Counted from the first letter of the stretch, positions 46,343 through 55,283 are shown. The stretch: DNA of 64,000 bases from Rhizobium sp. RU20A (GCF_900155885.1 NZ_FTMB01000006.1:202537-266536), one strand, 5' to 3'. Notes: generated by a model not told the origin, from the letters alone. Numbers and translations: made by a program.

Positions 46343-46465
46343 CAGACGGCGAAGATGAACAACGTCGATCCACAGGCCTGGCTTACCCAGACACTCGAGC
46401 GCATAGCCAACGGGTGGCCCAGCAGCGAAATCGATACACTTATGCCGTGGAACTACACGGCCTGA
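46343..46465 (+). pseudogene. 3' fragment of an IS66 tnpC
   Basis: A plus-strand reading of 40 codons, AKMNNVDPQAWLTQTLERIA then EIDTLMPWNYTA and stop, matches the C-terminus of IS66 TnpC. Compare LNDIDPQAWLADVLANIADT and LEQLLPWNWTP in the tnpC at 33871. It belongs to a different IS66 element from that one and overlaps the tail of the istB fragment on the other strand. Confidence 0.8.
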
Positions 46466-47025
46466 ACGGCCTCGCCTTGCCGCTTACTTGACAGCGGCAC
46501 AAAGCCCAGTTCATCGATGATCAGCAGCTTGTAGGCGGCCATCTGTTTCTGGAAGCGGATGAGACGGCGTTCGTCACGCGCCTCCATCATCTCGCTGACC
46601 AGCGCTGCGGCCGTCGTGAAGCCGACGGACAGGCCCTTTTGGCATGCCGCCAAGCCGAGGCCTAGAGCCACATGTGTTTTGCCTGTGCCGCTGGGCCCAA
46701 GCGCGATGACGTTCTCGCGACGCTCAATCCATTCACAGCGCGCCAGGTCCAACACCTGCATCTTGTTGAGCTTGGGGATGGCGGCGAAGTCGAAACTGTC
46801 GAGGCTTTTGACGACGGGGAATTTGGCCGCCTTGATGCGACGCTCGACCTTGCGGCGATCCCGTTCGATCATCTCCCGCTCGGCAAGCCGGGTGAGGTAT
46901 CCGACATGATCGACGCCTTCGGTGGCGCACAGCCGGGCCAGCTTCTGATACTCGCGCTGGAAGGTCGGAAGCTTCAAGGTCTTGAGATAGTGGGAAAGCA
47001 GGATCTCGGGCGCTTCGGTGCTCAT
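46453..47025 (-). pseudogene. istB: 5' part of istB, truncated
   Basis: The IS21 helper ATPase starts MSTEAPEILLSHYLKTLKLP and has Walker A GPSGTGKTHVALGLGLAACQ and Walker B LLIIDELGFVPLSS. The genuine sequence ends there (about 46488); the next 12 codons are read into the adjoining IS66 remnant. Its ATG overlaps the istA stop by 4 bp. Without the missing C-terminal third it is probably inactive. Confidence 0.88.
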
Positions 47026-48545
47026 GCCGCTTCTCCAGCATCCGATGACAGAAGACGCATATAGGCCTTCGCCGAGGTCGTCTCGACCGTCGCCCGCGGC
47101 AGGTAGGGATAGATCGCCAGGTCCAGCCGCGGCGGCCGGCGTTCTACGCGGCACAGGATCAGATGCTTGATCGCGTCGAAGCCGATCGCGCCGAGCTGGA
47201 TGGCCTGCTTCACCGCCGCATGCAGGTCGGCGAGCTCGAAGCTTTCCAGCAGGCGAAGAACCTGCACATATTCCCGCCGGCCATGCTTTGCCATGCGATC
47301 TTCCATCAGCCGGCGCAGCGTGGCGAACTCTTGCGGCAAGTCCCATCCTTGCAGAGGTGCGGCCTGATCCAGCGCATTGATCTTATGCTCGATCAGCGGC
47401 AGATAATGAACAGGGTCGAAGATGACGTCTTCGCGTTCCCAGCTCCGGGGATGGCGAGCAATAACCCCGCCGCGGCAGCCGATCACCACAGCATCGACAT
47501 AGCCCCGGACCCAAACATCCTGATGGCCGTAGGCGACCGGCACGGAATAGTCGTTGGTCTTGTAGCGCACCAGCGACTGGGCCGTCACAATGGCGCTGAC
47601 CTGGTCGCAGGCATCGAAGGGAGATGCCGGCGAGGGGCGCATGGCGGCCAGATCGCGCTGTAGCCGTTCTCCGATCGTCTCGCTCTCGCCGCGCAGCTTG
47701 TCGCGCTGGCGTTTGCGGCACTGCTCTTCCAGAAAGGTATTGAACGCATCCCATGTCGGAAACTGCGGGATCGGAACCATGAAGTTACGCCTGCTATAAC
47801 CGACGAGACCTTCGACATTCCCTTTATCGTTACCCTTCCCCGGCCGGCCATAGCGGTCGCGGATCAGGTAATTAGACAGAAATCCGCTGAACAACGTCGC
47901 CCGCTTGCGTGTGCCGTCGGGCAAGATCTTGGCGACGAGGCAGCGATCATTGTCGTAGACGATCGATTGCGGCACAGCCCCGAAGAAGGAAAACGCATGG
48001 ACATGGCCATCGACCCAGGCCTCGGCCACCGCCGCCGGATAAGCCCGCACGTAGCAGCCGTCGCTCTGCGGCAGATCGAGCACGAAGAAATGCGCCTTTT
48101 GCTCCACGCCGCCAATCACCACCATCGCTTCGCCGAAATCGGCCTGCGCGTGGCCAGGCGGATGCGACAGCGGCACGAACACTTCCCTGCGACGCTGCTC
48201 CCGTTCGCGAATATAGTCCTTGATGATCGTGTAACCGCCCGTGAAACCGCACTCGTCACGCAGCCGGTCAAACACTCGCTTGGCCGTATGGCGCTGCTTG
48301 CGCGGCAGCTTCACGTCCTCATCAAGCCAGTGATCGATCGTCGAGATAAACGCATCAAGCTTGGGCCGCCGGATCGGTGATTGCCGCTGATAGCCGGGGG
48401 GCGTCGAATAGGACAGCATCTTGGACACGCTGTCGCGCGAAATGTTGAAATGCTTTGCGGCCTGACGCCGGCTCATTCCTTCAGAGCAGGCCAGACGAAC
48501 CTTCAGATATAATTCCACGGTATAGATCCCCAGGCCCTCCTGCAT
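47022..48545 (-). CDS. istA: IS21-family transposase IstA
   Basis: This 507-residue transposase has an N-terminal helix-turn-helix (MSRRQAAKHFNISRDSVSKM) and an RNase-H-like DDE domain (GHAQADFGEAMVVIGGVEQK; SIVYDNDRCLVAKI; GKGNDKGNVEGLVGYSRRNF). A C-terminal beta-barrel region follows (YKTNDYSVPVAYGHQDVWVR). The gene is complete, but its partner istB is broken. The start at 48545 lies about 95 bp inside the element's right end. Confidence 0.94.
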   Translation of the reverse strand: MQEGLGIYTVELYLKVRLACSEGMSRRQAAKHFNISRDSVSKMLSYSTPPGYQRQSPIRRPKLDAFISTIDHWLDEDVKLPRKQRHTAKRVFDRLRDECGFTGGYTIIKDYIREREQRRREVFVPLSHPPGHAQADFGEAMVVIGGVEQKAHFFVLDLPQSDGCYVRAYPAAVAEAWVDGHVHAFSFFGAVPQSIVYDNDRCLVAKILPDGTRKRATLFSGFLSNYLIRDRYGRPGKGNDKGNVEGLVGYSRRNFMVPIPQFPTWDAFNTFLEEQCRKRQRDKLRGESETIGERLQRDLAAMRPSPASPFDACDQVSAIVTAQSLVRYKTNDYSVPVAYGHQDVWVRGYVDAVVIGCRGGVIARHPRSWEREDVIFDPVHYLPLIEHKINALDQAAPLQGWDLPQEFATLRRLMEDRMAKHGRREYVQVLRLLESFELADLHAAVKQAIQLGAIGFDAIKHLILCRVERRPPRLDLAIYPYLPRATVETTSAKAYMRLLSSDAGEAA

Positions 48546-48640
48546 GCGTCGCAGAAGGAAAATAGGTGGCCGACTTTTACGCCGCCCGAAGCGGGACTAT
48601 CCCGCCGCTACCGTGGTCTAATTTTGCACCGCCGCTCTCA

Positions 48641-48762
48641 ATCGTGCCGGCGCTCAAATACTTCGCAATCGTGTTCCGCGACAGGCCGGTGCGCCGACTG
48701 ATCTCGCGTATCGATAGCTTCTCGCGCAGCGCCATCCGGCGGATGATGTTTAAGAGTCCCAT
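48641..48762 (-). pseudogene. N-terminal fragment of a second IS21 istA
   Basis: MGLLNIIRRMALREKLSIRE, then ISRRTGLSRNTIAKYLSAGT, is the helix-turn-helix start of another IS21-family IstA. Similarity stops at GTIE, exactly at the right end of the first IS21. To its right (48763-48850) lies what looks like this element's own terminal region (GGCTCAATTCTCAATGGAAA). The remaining IstA is not in the window. Confidence 0.75.
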
Positions 48763-48850
48763 GTGGATCACTCCGTTGCCCCCGTCGCTCTCCGCGTTGG
48801 GGGAATGTTCACATGGCTCAATTCTCAATGGAAATTATGCGCCTAACCGG

Positions 48851-49163
48851 CTCAGTTCTGCGCGGAAACCAACACTTGAGGGTCAGGCCCAGGTCGGTGT
48901 TCCACCACCGGCTTGGGCCGCTTGTTCCGGACCATCCCGGAACTGTTCTAACCTGGCAGGACCCGCCGCCGGGCTCAAGGACCTTCTCTGCAAGAAGGAG
49001 AACGAAACGGGGCCATGGTTAAGATTGGGCTCAGAGTCGCAAGTCCTCTACAGGTCGCCCCGAGAATGAGCTGCTGTCCGACATCAGCGCCCATGAGACA
49101 GACCTGGCTTAATTGAGAAGAGAGGATTTTCGGCTCATCGTAGCTCGATCAAAGGAAGCGAAG
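48851..49163. other. IS-derived spacer without a gene
   Basis: This is about 310 bp between the second IS21 remnant and the IS3 orfA fragment. No plausible gene is seen; the 3' part is likely the left end of the IS3-type element. Confidence 0.4.
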
Positions 49164-49571
49164 ATGAAACAAAATTCCGGGCCGCAGACTTCGGCGACCG
49201 AGAAGACGATCAAGAGCATCCGCCGCGCCACGCGCAAGCACCATTCAGCCGAGGACAAAATCCGGGTCGTCCTGGAAGGTCTGCGTGGCGAAGACAGCAT
49301 CGCCGCGATCTGCCGCCGTGAGGGGATCGCGGAGAGCCTGTATTATAGCTGGTCGAAGGAATTCCTCGAAGCGGGCAAGAAGCGGCTTGCAGGCGACACG
49401 GCCCGTTCGGCAACGAGTGACGAGGTCAAGGCCCTGTGCAAGGAGAGCCGCGACCTGAAGGAGGCGCTGGCCGATCTCACCCTGGAGAACCGTCTGCTCA
49501 AAAAATGTGTTTTGGCGTGGAAAGTTTGGACGCCGAAATACATCCGGGTAAAGGCTCTGGTCGATCGATAG
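49164..49571 (+). pseudogene. IS3-family OrfA, C-terminally truncated
   Basis: Codons from the ATG at 49164 encode a helix-turn-helix protein (HHSAEDKIRVVLEGLRGEDS; CRREGIAESLYYSWSKEFLE) and a coiled coil (LKEALADLTLENRLLKK). It is related to a different IS3 subgroup from the one at 36465. Genuine similarity ends near 49512, at the A-rich frameshift site; the remaining 20 codons come from unrelated DNA. No orfB follows. Confidence 0.8.
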
Positions 49572-49850
49572 GCTAACTTCTTCCGGGTCCGGCGTGCTGG
49601 CGATCATCCCATTGCCGGAGAGGACACTGTTGAGGATCGCGGCTAGCTGGGAGGGCTGATCAATGTGGCCATCATTGGTACCGCGCACCGTATCCACCAT
49701 GGCGCGGGTGATCGTAAAACACTGCTTCGGCGTGCCGGGCAGGGTGAGGTCGAAGGAGAACGATACGTCCCGGTGCATGCGAAACGGCGTAAAGGAGATC
49801 GGGAAGTAGGCGTAGGGGTTATCGAAGTTCGAAACCGCGCCGTTCTGCCC
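49515..49850 (-). pseudogene. Fragment of an unrecognised gene between IS remnants
   Basis: The minus strand reads openly as SNFDNPYAYFPISFTPFRMH, SFSFDLTLPGTPKQCFTITR and then LNSVLSGNGMIASTPDPEEV, and so on. This is protein-like composition over about 110 codons. It has no start of its own and is cut by the IS3 orfA fragment at one end and the IS5-type fragment at the other. I do not recognise the family. Confidence 0.4.
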
Positions 49851-50204
49851 TCTTGGCTTCGTCCTGACGTGCGGAGAGGCTTCGGATTACAACGCCGTTC
49901 CGGGCCTTCTGGCGATACCGGTTTACAAACCGAGGCTTTTCATCGCCGACAAAGGCTATGATGGCGACTTCCTGCGTGAAGAACTCCTGATCCACGGGAT
50001 CAGACCAGTCATTCCGCGCAAATGAAACCGCCGGCCTGCGATTTTCGGGCATACAAGGACAGGAACCGCATCGAGCGGATGTTCAACCGTCTCAGGCAGT
50101 TCCGGCGCGTCGCGACCCGATACGACAAGACACGAAAATCCTTCTCGGCATTCCTCGCCTTGGCAGCCCCGATATCGCTGCCATACTTTGTCAACAGGGC
50201 CTAG
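49851..50204 (+). pseudogene. IS5-family (IS427-type) transposase C-terminal fragment with frameshift
   Basis: The first part reads PLGFVLTCGEASDYNAVPGL, then FIADKGYDGDFLREELLIHG (catalytic Asp), and stops at 50023. The next frame continues PACDFRAYKDRNRIERMFNR (catalytic Glu) and RQFRRVATRYDKTRKSFSAF to TAG at 50202. A single frameshift near 50020 joins them. The N-terminal half is absent. Confidence 0.85.
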
Positions 50205-50274
50205 ATCTTGGAGAAGCCGGTAATGCCCAGCGCTTTGCCGAGGTCATCGACGGATCGGGTCGAAACGCGCTTGA

Positions 50275-50353
50275 TTGTTGATTTCTACAGAGAGCTGACC
50301 CGGCGCAGCCTGATATCTCAATTTAGAACTCACTTCTCCGTAGAAATCAACAA
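50275..50353. repeat. Inverted repeat resembling an IS3-type terminus
   Basis: TTGTTGATTTCTACAGAGAG at 50275 is repeated inverted at 50333-50353 (TTGTTGATTTCTACGGAGAA on the other strand), 38 bp apart. The left arm continues CTGACCCGG and resembles TGTTTATTTCCACTGAGAGC...GACGCGG next to the IS3-type remnant at 62912. No gene is convincing in 50205-50433. Confidence 0.55.
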
Positions 50354-50433
50354 TCTCTACAAATCGATTGGACATTCAATTGTAAATGTTTCTGAACCCA
50401 AAATGCTGAGGGTATTACTATACGCAATTCGGG

Positions 50434-51654
50434 CTAATTTGCCTTCTGTTCGGATTGATCGCCAAGAGCAGCGAGCATTGCCGCGTACATCAGTTTGGGT
50501 CTGAACTTGGCGTCAAACGGCAGAGGCCGCTCGTTCTGCGGAATGTTCTGCGCCGTACCGGGTCCCCAGCTGCTGTCGATATCCGCGATGCCCCATGTGA
50601 TCAACTGCCTGCCAGTATCTCGAACAAATGGCAGTGATACGCCAAGAAAACGCTTCACCAAATCTGCAGCCTTCTGATCATATTCGCTCGGTGAATATTG
50701 ATCCGGCAGACGCGTATCGGTCTGGCGACCAATAACATAGCCTGTTCGACAGTCCAGTTCGCCAATGATAATTTTGAGTCCTAAATTTCTCGTGAGGTCA
50801 CTTAGAAAATTATTCAACTGTCTCTCGTCAAAACCAAGACGGAACTGCAGGTGGCCCTGCATATTGTAGCCGTCTATTGGTGCGCCCGCCTTCAGTGCCC
50901 GTTCTAGTGCATTCAGCATAAAGCGAACTTGCAGGATGTGGTAACCATCTGTAATCTGTTCGGTATGATCGTGACACCAATAGAGCGGCGTGTCTTTGAA
51001 GAGACTCCGCGCTTTCTTGAAAGCATAAGTAATGTATTCAGGGCCGCCAGCTGCCTTGTACCACGAATTGGGCCTGTAGCCGTTGGTATAAACCTCATTT
51101 GCATCCATCAATTCGTTCACAACATCAATGTTCACTGCTTGTTGGACGCCTGGCACCGCCGCTATTCCGTCGAAATGAAGATCGAGTATTTCCCGCCAAT
51201 TGTCTTTGTTGAGTTGACTGTGGACCCAAGACGGATCATGACCGGGATAAAGCATGCAATGAACGCGGAACTGCTTGTTGTCAGCTTCGGCGCGCTTGAT
51301 GAAGGCGCTTGCCATTGCGGTACTGAAATAGCCCTCTTTGGGCTGGAAGTGTTCCGGTAGGAAGGCGATGCCCGGCACGTACAGTTCACTGTGAGCGCGG
51401 ATAAAGTCGGCAAGGGTTTCCTCGCCGCTCGGTGGAATTTTGCCAAGTCGCCTGTCCGATTGAATGGCGACGCCGTAGGTGATACCCGCAGCCTTCGCGA
51501 CCGAAGCAATCATTTTCGGTCCATCTGGCGCGCAGTTGTTTTCCCTAAGTTTTGTATTGCTGAATGCGACTATGGGCTGCGCCTCCATCATAAGTCCGGC
51601 CGATGTAAGTGCGGCAGTTTTCAACCACTCCCGACGGCTCAAATTGTTGATCAT
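50434..51654 (-). CDS. GH10-family glycoside hydrolase with Tat-type signal
   Basis: This 406-residue exported enzyme starts with a twin-arginine signal (LSRREWLKTAALTSAGLMM). The GH10 (beta-1,4-xylanase-type) barrel follows. The acid/base Glu is in NIDVVNELMDANEV, IDGYNMQGHLQF fits the QxH motif, the nucleophile Glu is in KIIIGELDCRTGY, and LITWGIADIDSSW fits the last strand. In polysaccharide loci such enzymes usually trim the polymer during export; the true substrate is unknown. The start at 51654 has AGGA about 9 nt upstream; ATGs at 51660, 51663 and 51672 also exist. It is divergent from the Sel1-repeat gene. Confidence 0.85.
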   Translation of the reverse strand: MINNLSRREWLKTAALTSAGLMMEAQPIVAFSNTKLRENNCAPDGPKMIASVAKAAGITYGVAIQSDRRLGKIPPSGEETLADFIRAHSELYVPGIAFLPEHFQPKEGYFSTAMASAFIKRAEADNKQFRVHCMLYPGHDPSWVHSQLNKDNWREILDLHFDGIAAVPGVQQAVNIDVVNELMDANEVYTNGYRPNSWYKAAGGPEYITYAFKKARSLFKDTPLYWCHDHTEQITDGYHILQVRFMLNALERALKAGAPIDGYNMQGHLQFRLGFDERQLNNFLSDLTRNLGLKIIIGELDCRTGYVIGRQTDTRLPDQYSPSEYDQKAADLVKRFLGVSLPFVRDTGRQLITWGIADIDSSWGPGTAQNIPQNERPLPFDAKFRPKLMYAAMLAALGDQSEQKAN

Positions 51655-52044
51655 CTGCATCATTCCTAGCATGGTGTGAAACCTGCAGCGCAGTGCAGGA
51701 AGTACAGCTTGGGGGCATCAGCTTGGTCCATACCCGGCTCGCATTTTTTAAATCTACATGAATTTTTTATTTTCGCGCTGCGATGCGACAACAAAGTTGT
51801 TCAAGTGCGTTTTGTGCCTTCGTCAGGGTAGTTTTAGCACGCACGCAAATACGCTGCCGAATGACACATATTTCAATTGGCTATGAAGAAAACATGTCAA
51901 AAATTCGAGTGTGAGATGGGATCGCTGACCCGCCAAAATAGATACTGCGTGGCGATGAAAATTGCGTCGCGTTGCAAAAAGGTGGACACAATAAGCAGAC
52001 CAATGTTTTATCAGTTATCAACAATTCGGCGCAAGAGGTATGCT
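51655..52044. promoter_or_regulatory. Divergent intergenic region of the GH10 and Sel1 genes
   Basis: This is about 390 bp of AT-rich sequence with T-runs near 51745-51775 between two divergent genes. It must hold at least two promoters. A frame reading into the Sel1 gene from 51877 exists, but the residues before the signal peptide are not convincing. No defined operator was recognised. Confidence 0.35.
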
Positions 52045-53913
52045 GTGAAGGGTTTTAAGAACGTGTTGTTCGCCGGTTTTGTCGCAACTTCAACCTTGGC
52101 CAGTCCGATACTCGCATCCGCCCAAAATACGGGCGCTGGAGATCTATCCAAAGAGGATACGGGTGAATTGGGCGAATTCCTTAAGGGAACCCATCCCATC
52201 CCACCGGTCGATAATGTAGTCGGCGAATTGGACGCGCGAGCTAAGGGTGGTGATGCGAAAGCTATGCGTATCCTTGGTGATTTTTATCGCGATGGGAAGG
52301 CGACGCAAAAGGACTTAAAGAAGGCAATTTCCTATTACGAGCAGGCTCTCGCTCATGGCGACAAAGGCGTATTAAATAACCTCGGTGAAATTTATTACCG
52401 AAGCGGCGACGAGCTCGGCTTTGATGCCAAAAACGCGCTGGGATATTATCAACGCGGTGTCGACAATGGCGACCGCTGGGCTATGGCTGGTCTCGGCGAT
52501 GTGTATCGGGAAGGCAAGTTGATCAAGCATGATATATCCAAGGCGCTTTCGCTCTACCAAAAAGCTGCAGATCTCGGAAATAATTCCGTTTTGGCTCGCA
52601 TTGGGGATATTTATCACCGCAACGGGGATGAACTTGGTCTGGACGCGCAGAAGGCAATTGGCTTTTACCAGAAGGGTGTCGACAATGGCGATCGCTGGGC
52701 TATGGCTGGTCTCGGCGATGTGTACCGGGAAGGCAAGCTGATCAAGCAGGATGTGCCGAAAGCCATTGAACTTTATCAAAGGGCAGCCGAGTTGGGCAAT
52801 TCTGCCGCGTATGTCCGGCTTGGTGACCTCCACCGCAGCGGCGCCACTTTTGGACTTGATCCTGCAAAGGCGGTCGCTTTTTATCAAAAGGGTATTGATA
52901 GCAGAGAATCCTGGGCTATGATCGGGCTTGGCGATATGTATCGCGAAGGCAATGCGGTGCCTCAGGACCTCAGAAAAGCTCTTGAGCTTTATCAAGCAGC
53001 GCTTGGACTAAAGAATACGGCGGTGCTGACGAAGCTCGGTGAGCTCTACTATCGCAACGGGTCGCAAATCAATCTAGACCAATCGCTGGCGTTGGACTTT
53101 TACCGTAGGGGTGCGGATCGGGGCGACACATGGTCCATGATGGGTCTCGGTGACGTCTACCGGGAGGGCCGTATTGTAACCAAGAATGAAAAGCAAGCGC
53201 TGTCCTACTACCGGACAGCGTTAAAGGCAGGAAATCAGCGAGCGTACGCGGCTGTCGCAGGTCTCCTGTTGAATGGCTCGCGGGTCGAGCAGGCGGAAGG
53301 CCTGTCGATGGTAAAGGAAGGGATCGCCAAGGGCCTTCGCGGATTGACGCCTCTCATAGCTGACGCCTATCTCCATGGCAAAGGTGTAAAAGCAGATCCG
53401 AAAAAAGCGATAACCATCCTGAAAAAAGCTTCTGAAGGGGGGGATTCCTTTGCAACGCTCAGGTTGCTTCAAATTTACACTGATGGTTATAATGGCGGCT
53501 CGAGGGCTTTGAAAAGTGCGAGGGCTCTTTTGATCCAAACCGCTGATCAATTCACGCCCGATCGGCTTGCAATTGAGCGGCTCTCCATTGAGGGCACCGC
53601 AGCCAAATCGAAAAGCCAGATGATGGCGTTCGCAACAGAACTTAAGGCATTGCCGCCATCCAGCCAGGCAGCTATCGTAAGCCGGGTTGCGTGGCGTAAT
53701 GAAAACGCTTTCGTCTACGCGCTTCAGGCACTGATGAAGGATCAAGGGGTGTACAATGGACAACTGGACGGTATGCTCACCTCCTCCACGATTTCTAGCC
53801 TTTATGGTGAGTGCATTAAGGTGGCATCTCAGCGTGTTTGCCAAGCCGGACCTTTAAGCCGAGAAGGGCGTATTACGCTGAACGAGTTGTTTCGCGCACG
53901 CGGCGCAAACTGA
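52045..53913 (+). CDS. Exported Sel1-repeat (TPR-like) protein
   Basis: This 622-residue protein has a signal peptide (FKNVLFAGFVATSTLASPIL, cleavage near ASA-Q) and at least ten Sel1-like repeats of about 36 residues. They alternate between a GDEL-type and a GDVYREGK-type half, for example AMAGLGDVYREGKLIKHDIS. The C-terminal ALMKDQGVYNGQLDGMLTSS resembles a peptidoglycan-binding segment. Sel1 proteins such as AlgK act as periplasmic scaffolds in polysaccharide secretion. That this one does so is inference from context. GTG at 52045 is chosen because AGAGG lies 6 nt upstream and it begins a clean signal peptide. A strong palindromic terminator follows. Confidence 0.82.
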   Translation: MKGFKNVLFAGFVATSTLASPILASAQNTGAGDLSKEDTGELGEFLKGTHPIPPVDNVVGELDARAKGGDAKAMRILGDFYRDGKATQKDLKKAISYYEQALAHGDKGVLNNLGEIYYRSGDELGFDAKNALGYYQRGVDNGDRWAMAGLGDVYREGKLIKHDISKALSLYQKAADLGNNSVLARIGDIYHRNGDELGLDAQKAIGFYQKGVDNGDRWAMAGLGDVYREGKLIKQDVPKAIELYQRAAELGNSAAYVRLGDLHRSGATFGLDPAKAVAFYQKGIDSRESWAMIGLGDMYREGNAVPQDLRKALELYQAALGLKNTAVLTKLGELYYRNGSQINLDQSLALDFYRRGADRGDTWSMMGLGDVYREGRIVTKNEKQALSYYRTALKAGNQRAYAAVAGLLLNGSRVEQAEGLSMVKEGIAKGLRGLTPLIADAYLHGKGVKADPKKAITILKKASEGGDSFATLRLLQIYTDGYNGGSRALKSARALLIQTADQFTPDRLAIERLSIEGTAAKSKSQMMAFATELKALPPSSQAAIVSRVAWRNENAFVYALQALMKDQGVYNGQLDGMLTSSTISSLYGECIKVASQRVCQAGPLSREGRITLNELFRARGAN

Positions 53914-53952
53914 GTATATCGGTTCACATTTGCGTTCTTTGATGTTCCTACC

Positions 53953-53990
53953 TACGACCTTCGCTTTAAAGCGAAGGTCGTAAATTTTGC
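53953..53990 (+). terminator. Perfect 30-bp palindrome, probable terminator
   Basis: TACGACCTTCGCTTT is followed directly by its exact complement and then AATTTTG. It lies 40 bp after the Sel1 gene stop. The palindrome has no unpaired loop bases, so in RNA the centre must open. Confidence 0.8.
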
Positions 53991-54053
53991 TAGTTGTGAG
54001 GTGAGTATATTTGGATGCCCGCATTTTCTAGAGCACGATGGTTAAGAGATTAG

Positions 54054-55283
54054 ATGTATCAATTTATAATTAAAATTACAGTTTTATCCATGTTCCTGCT
54101 CCTTGATGGAGCGCTAGGAGTGATTGGTTACAACTACACGGGAACCGAGGGAACGAATCTAGAAAAAATTCATCCCGCATTGTTCCTGCTTATATTATTA
54201 GCAGGTCTGACTTTTATTTTGCCGAAGACGCGCAACCCCATTCCCGCATGGTTAAAGGGCGCCTATTTCGGCCCGCTGATTGCTGCGGTTATCGCGACAG
54301 TTGTGGCGGTCGGCTATTCGCGCCCTGCGACTGGAGACATCGCAGCCGTCATTGTGACGTTTCTAGCCCCTCCGTTGCTTGCTTATATTCTTCAATATTC
54401 TTCCGAAAGGACACTACACTTTATCGCCGTTTTCGTGCCGCTGTTTTTTGTGGTCAACTCGGTTATCGGTATTATCGAGAATCTGACCGGCTGGCGGCTG
54501 TTTCCGTATTTTGTTGGCGGTATCGATATCACTTTTGACAACAGGCCGACTGCAATGCTTGGGCATCCTTTGCCTAATGCGCTTCTCACGGGTGTTGCTC
54601 TGATCATGCAAGTCGCCCAAATGGTAAGTCAACGGATCAAATTGCGCAGCGTGCTCATCGCCATTCTATACTTTGCGGCCATGTTGTCGTTCGGTGGGCG
54701 TGCGTCGGCAGCCGCGACTATGTTGCTATTGGGTTTGTTTCTTCTCTCTAGGACAGGCGTTGTGGGGAGGGTCAGACAGGTCTATTCTAGACGAGCTGCA
54801 AGCATTCTGATTATTGGGATTTTCGGTGGTCCGTTACTTCTCGCCACCGGGGTATCTGATCGCCTTGTAGAGCGCTTTCAAGGCGCCAACCAGAGTTCCG
54901 AGACACGTTATGTCGCATTTATGGTGCCGGAGTATATGACTGTACAGGAGTTGTGGGTGGGAGCAGACGCGCCCAAAAGAACGTTAATCCGAGAGATCCT
55001 GAATACGCCTTGGGGAATAGAGGTGTCGCCAGTCGCTATGACCCTAGCCTACGGACTTCCCATAGCTATCATGCTAATTATATCGACATATTATCTACTG
55101 TATCGGTTTGCATCGGGTGGAGTACCAGGCGCGTCGTTCATGGTGCTGCTGGTGATCGGCGTGTCATGGACATCGCTCTCCATTGGAGGCAAGACGCTAC
55201 TCATCAGCCAGGTAATGATCATATTGCTGGCCACAAGGCAGCAATACGAGGCCTATATCAATCAGCGAAGCCATGGGGAGTAG
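54054..55283 (+). CDS. VpsF-family/O-antigen-polymerase-like membrane protein
   Basis: This 409-residue protein has about eleven membrane helices and a periplasmic loop (SDRLVERFQGANQSSETRYV) typical of the Wzy/ligase superfamily. The opening (GALGVIGYNYTGTEGTNLEK, HPALFLLILLAGLTF) fits the VpsF-type family used in exopolysaccharide loci. It would polymerise lipid-linked repeat units in the periplasm. AAGAGAT lies upstream of the ATG. A truncated relative lies at 40960. Codon use is AT-richer than in the core. Confidence 0.78.
   Translation: MYQFIIKITVLSMFLLLDGALGVIGYNYTGTEGTNLEKIHPALFLLILLAGLTFILPKTRNPIPAWLKGAYFGPLIAAVIATVVAVGYSRPATGDIAAVIVTFLAPPLLAYILQYSSERTLHFIAVFVPLFFVVNSVIGIIENLTGWRLFPYFVGGIDITFDNRPTAMLGHPLPNALLTGVALIMQVAQMVSQRIKLRSVLIAILYFAAMLSFGGRASAAATMLLLGLFLLSRTGVVGRVRQVYSRRAASILIIGIFGGPLLLATGVSDRLVERFQGANQSSETRYVAFMVPEYMTVQELWVGADAPKRTLIREILNTPWGIEVSPVAMTLAYGLPIAIMLIISTYYLLYRFASGGVPGASFMVLLVIGVSWTSLSIGGKTLLISQVMIILLATRQQYEAYINQRSHGE

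Larger units (their letters stand above)
44524..46487. mobile_element. IS66-family remnant nested in istB
   Basis: The ends are inverted: GTAAGCGGCAAGGAG at 44524 and CGCCTTGCCGCTTAC ending 46487. Only about 115 bp at left and 190 bp at right survive, the latter with the tail of tnpC. An ISL3 element fills the middle. No matching 8-bp target duplication is seen (GATCCAGC / TTGACAGC), and part of istB is deleted at the junction. Confidence 0.75.
44301..48640. mobile_element. IS21-family element interrupted by IS66 and ISL3 insertions
   Basis: The ends share IS21-type terminal repeats: at left TGTCAACGGCGGAGTAAAA and a second GGCGGCGCAAAAGTCGGCCA; at right, read inward, TGAGAGCGGCGGTGCAAAA and GGCGGCGTAAAAGTCGGCCA. 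It carries intact istA and an istB cut in two. About 135 bp of istB is missing at the break, where an IS66-type remnant containing an ISL3 element lies. The right flank is another IS21 istA fragment; the left flank is the acyltransferase gene region. Confidence 0.82.

Noticed and set aside
50208..50504. 98-codon plus-strand frame after the IS5 fragment
   Set aside because: It spans an IS-type inverted repeat and runs antisense into the end of the GH10 gene; composition is not protein-like.
51877..52044. N-terminal extension of the Sel1 protein from an upstream start
   Set aside because: The extra 56 residues precede a clean signal peptide and no ribosome-binding site is seen; GTG at 52045 has a good one.
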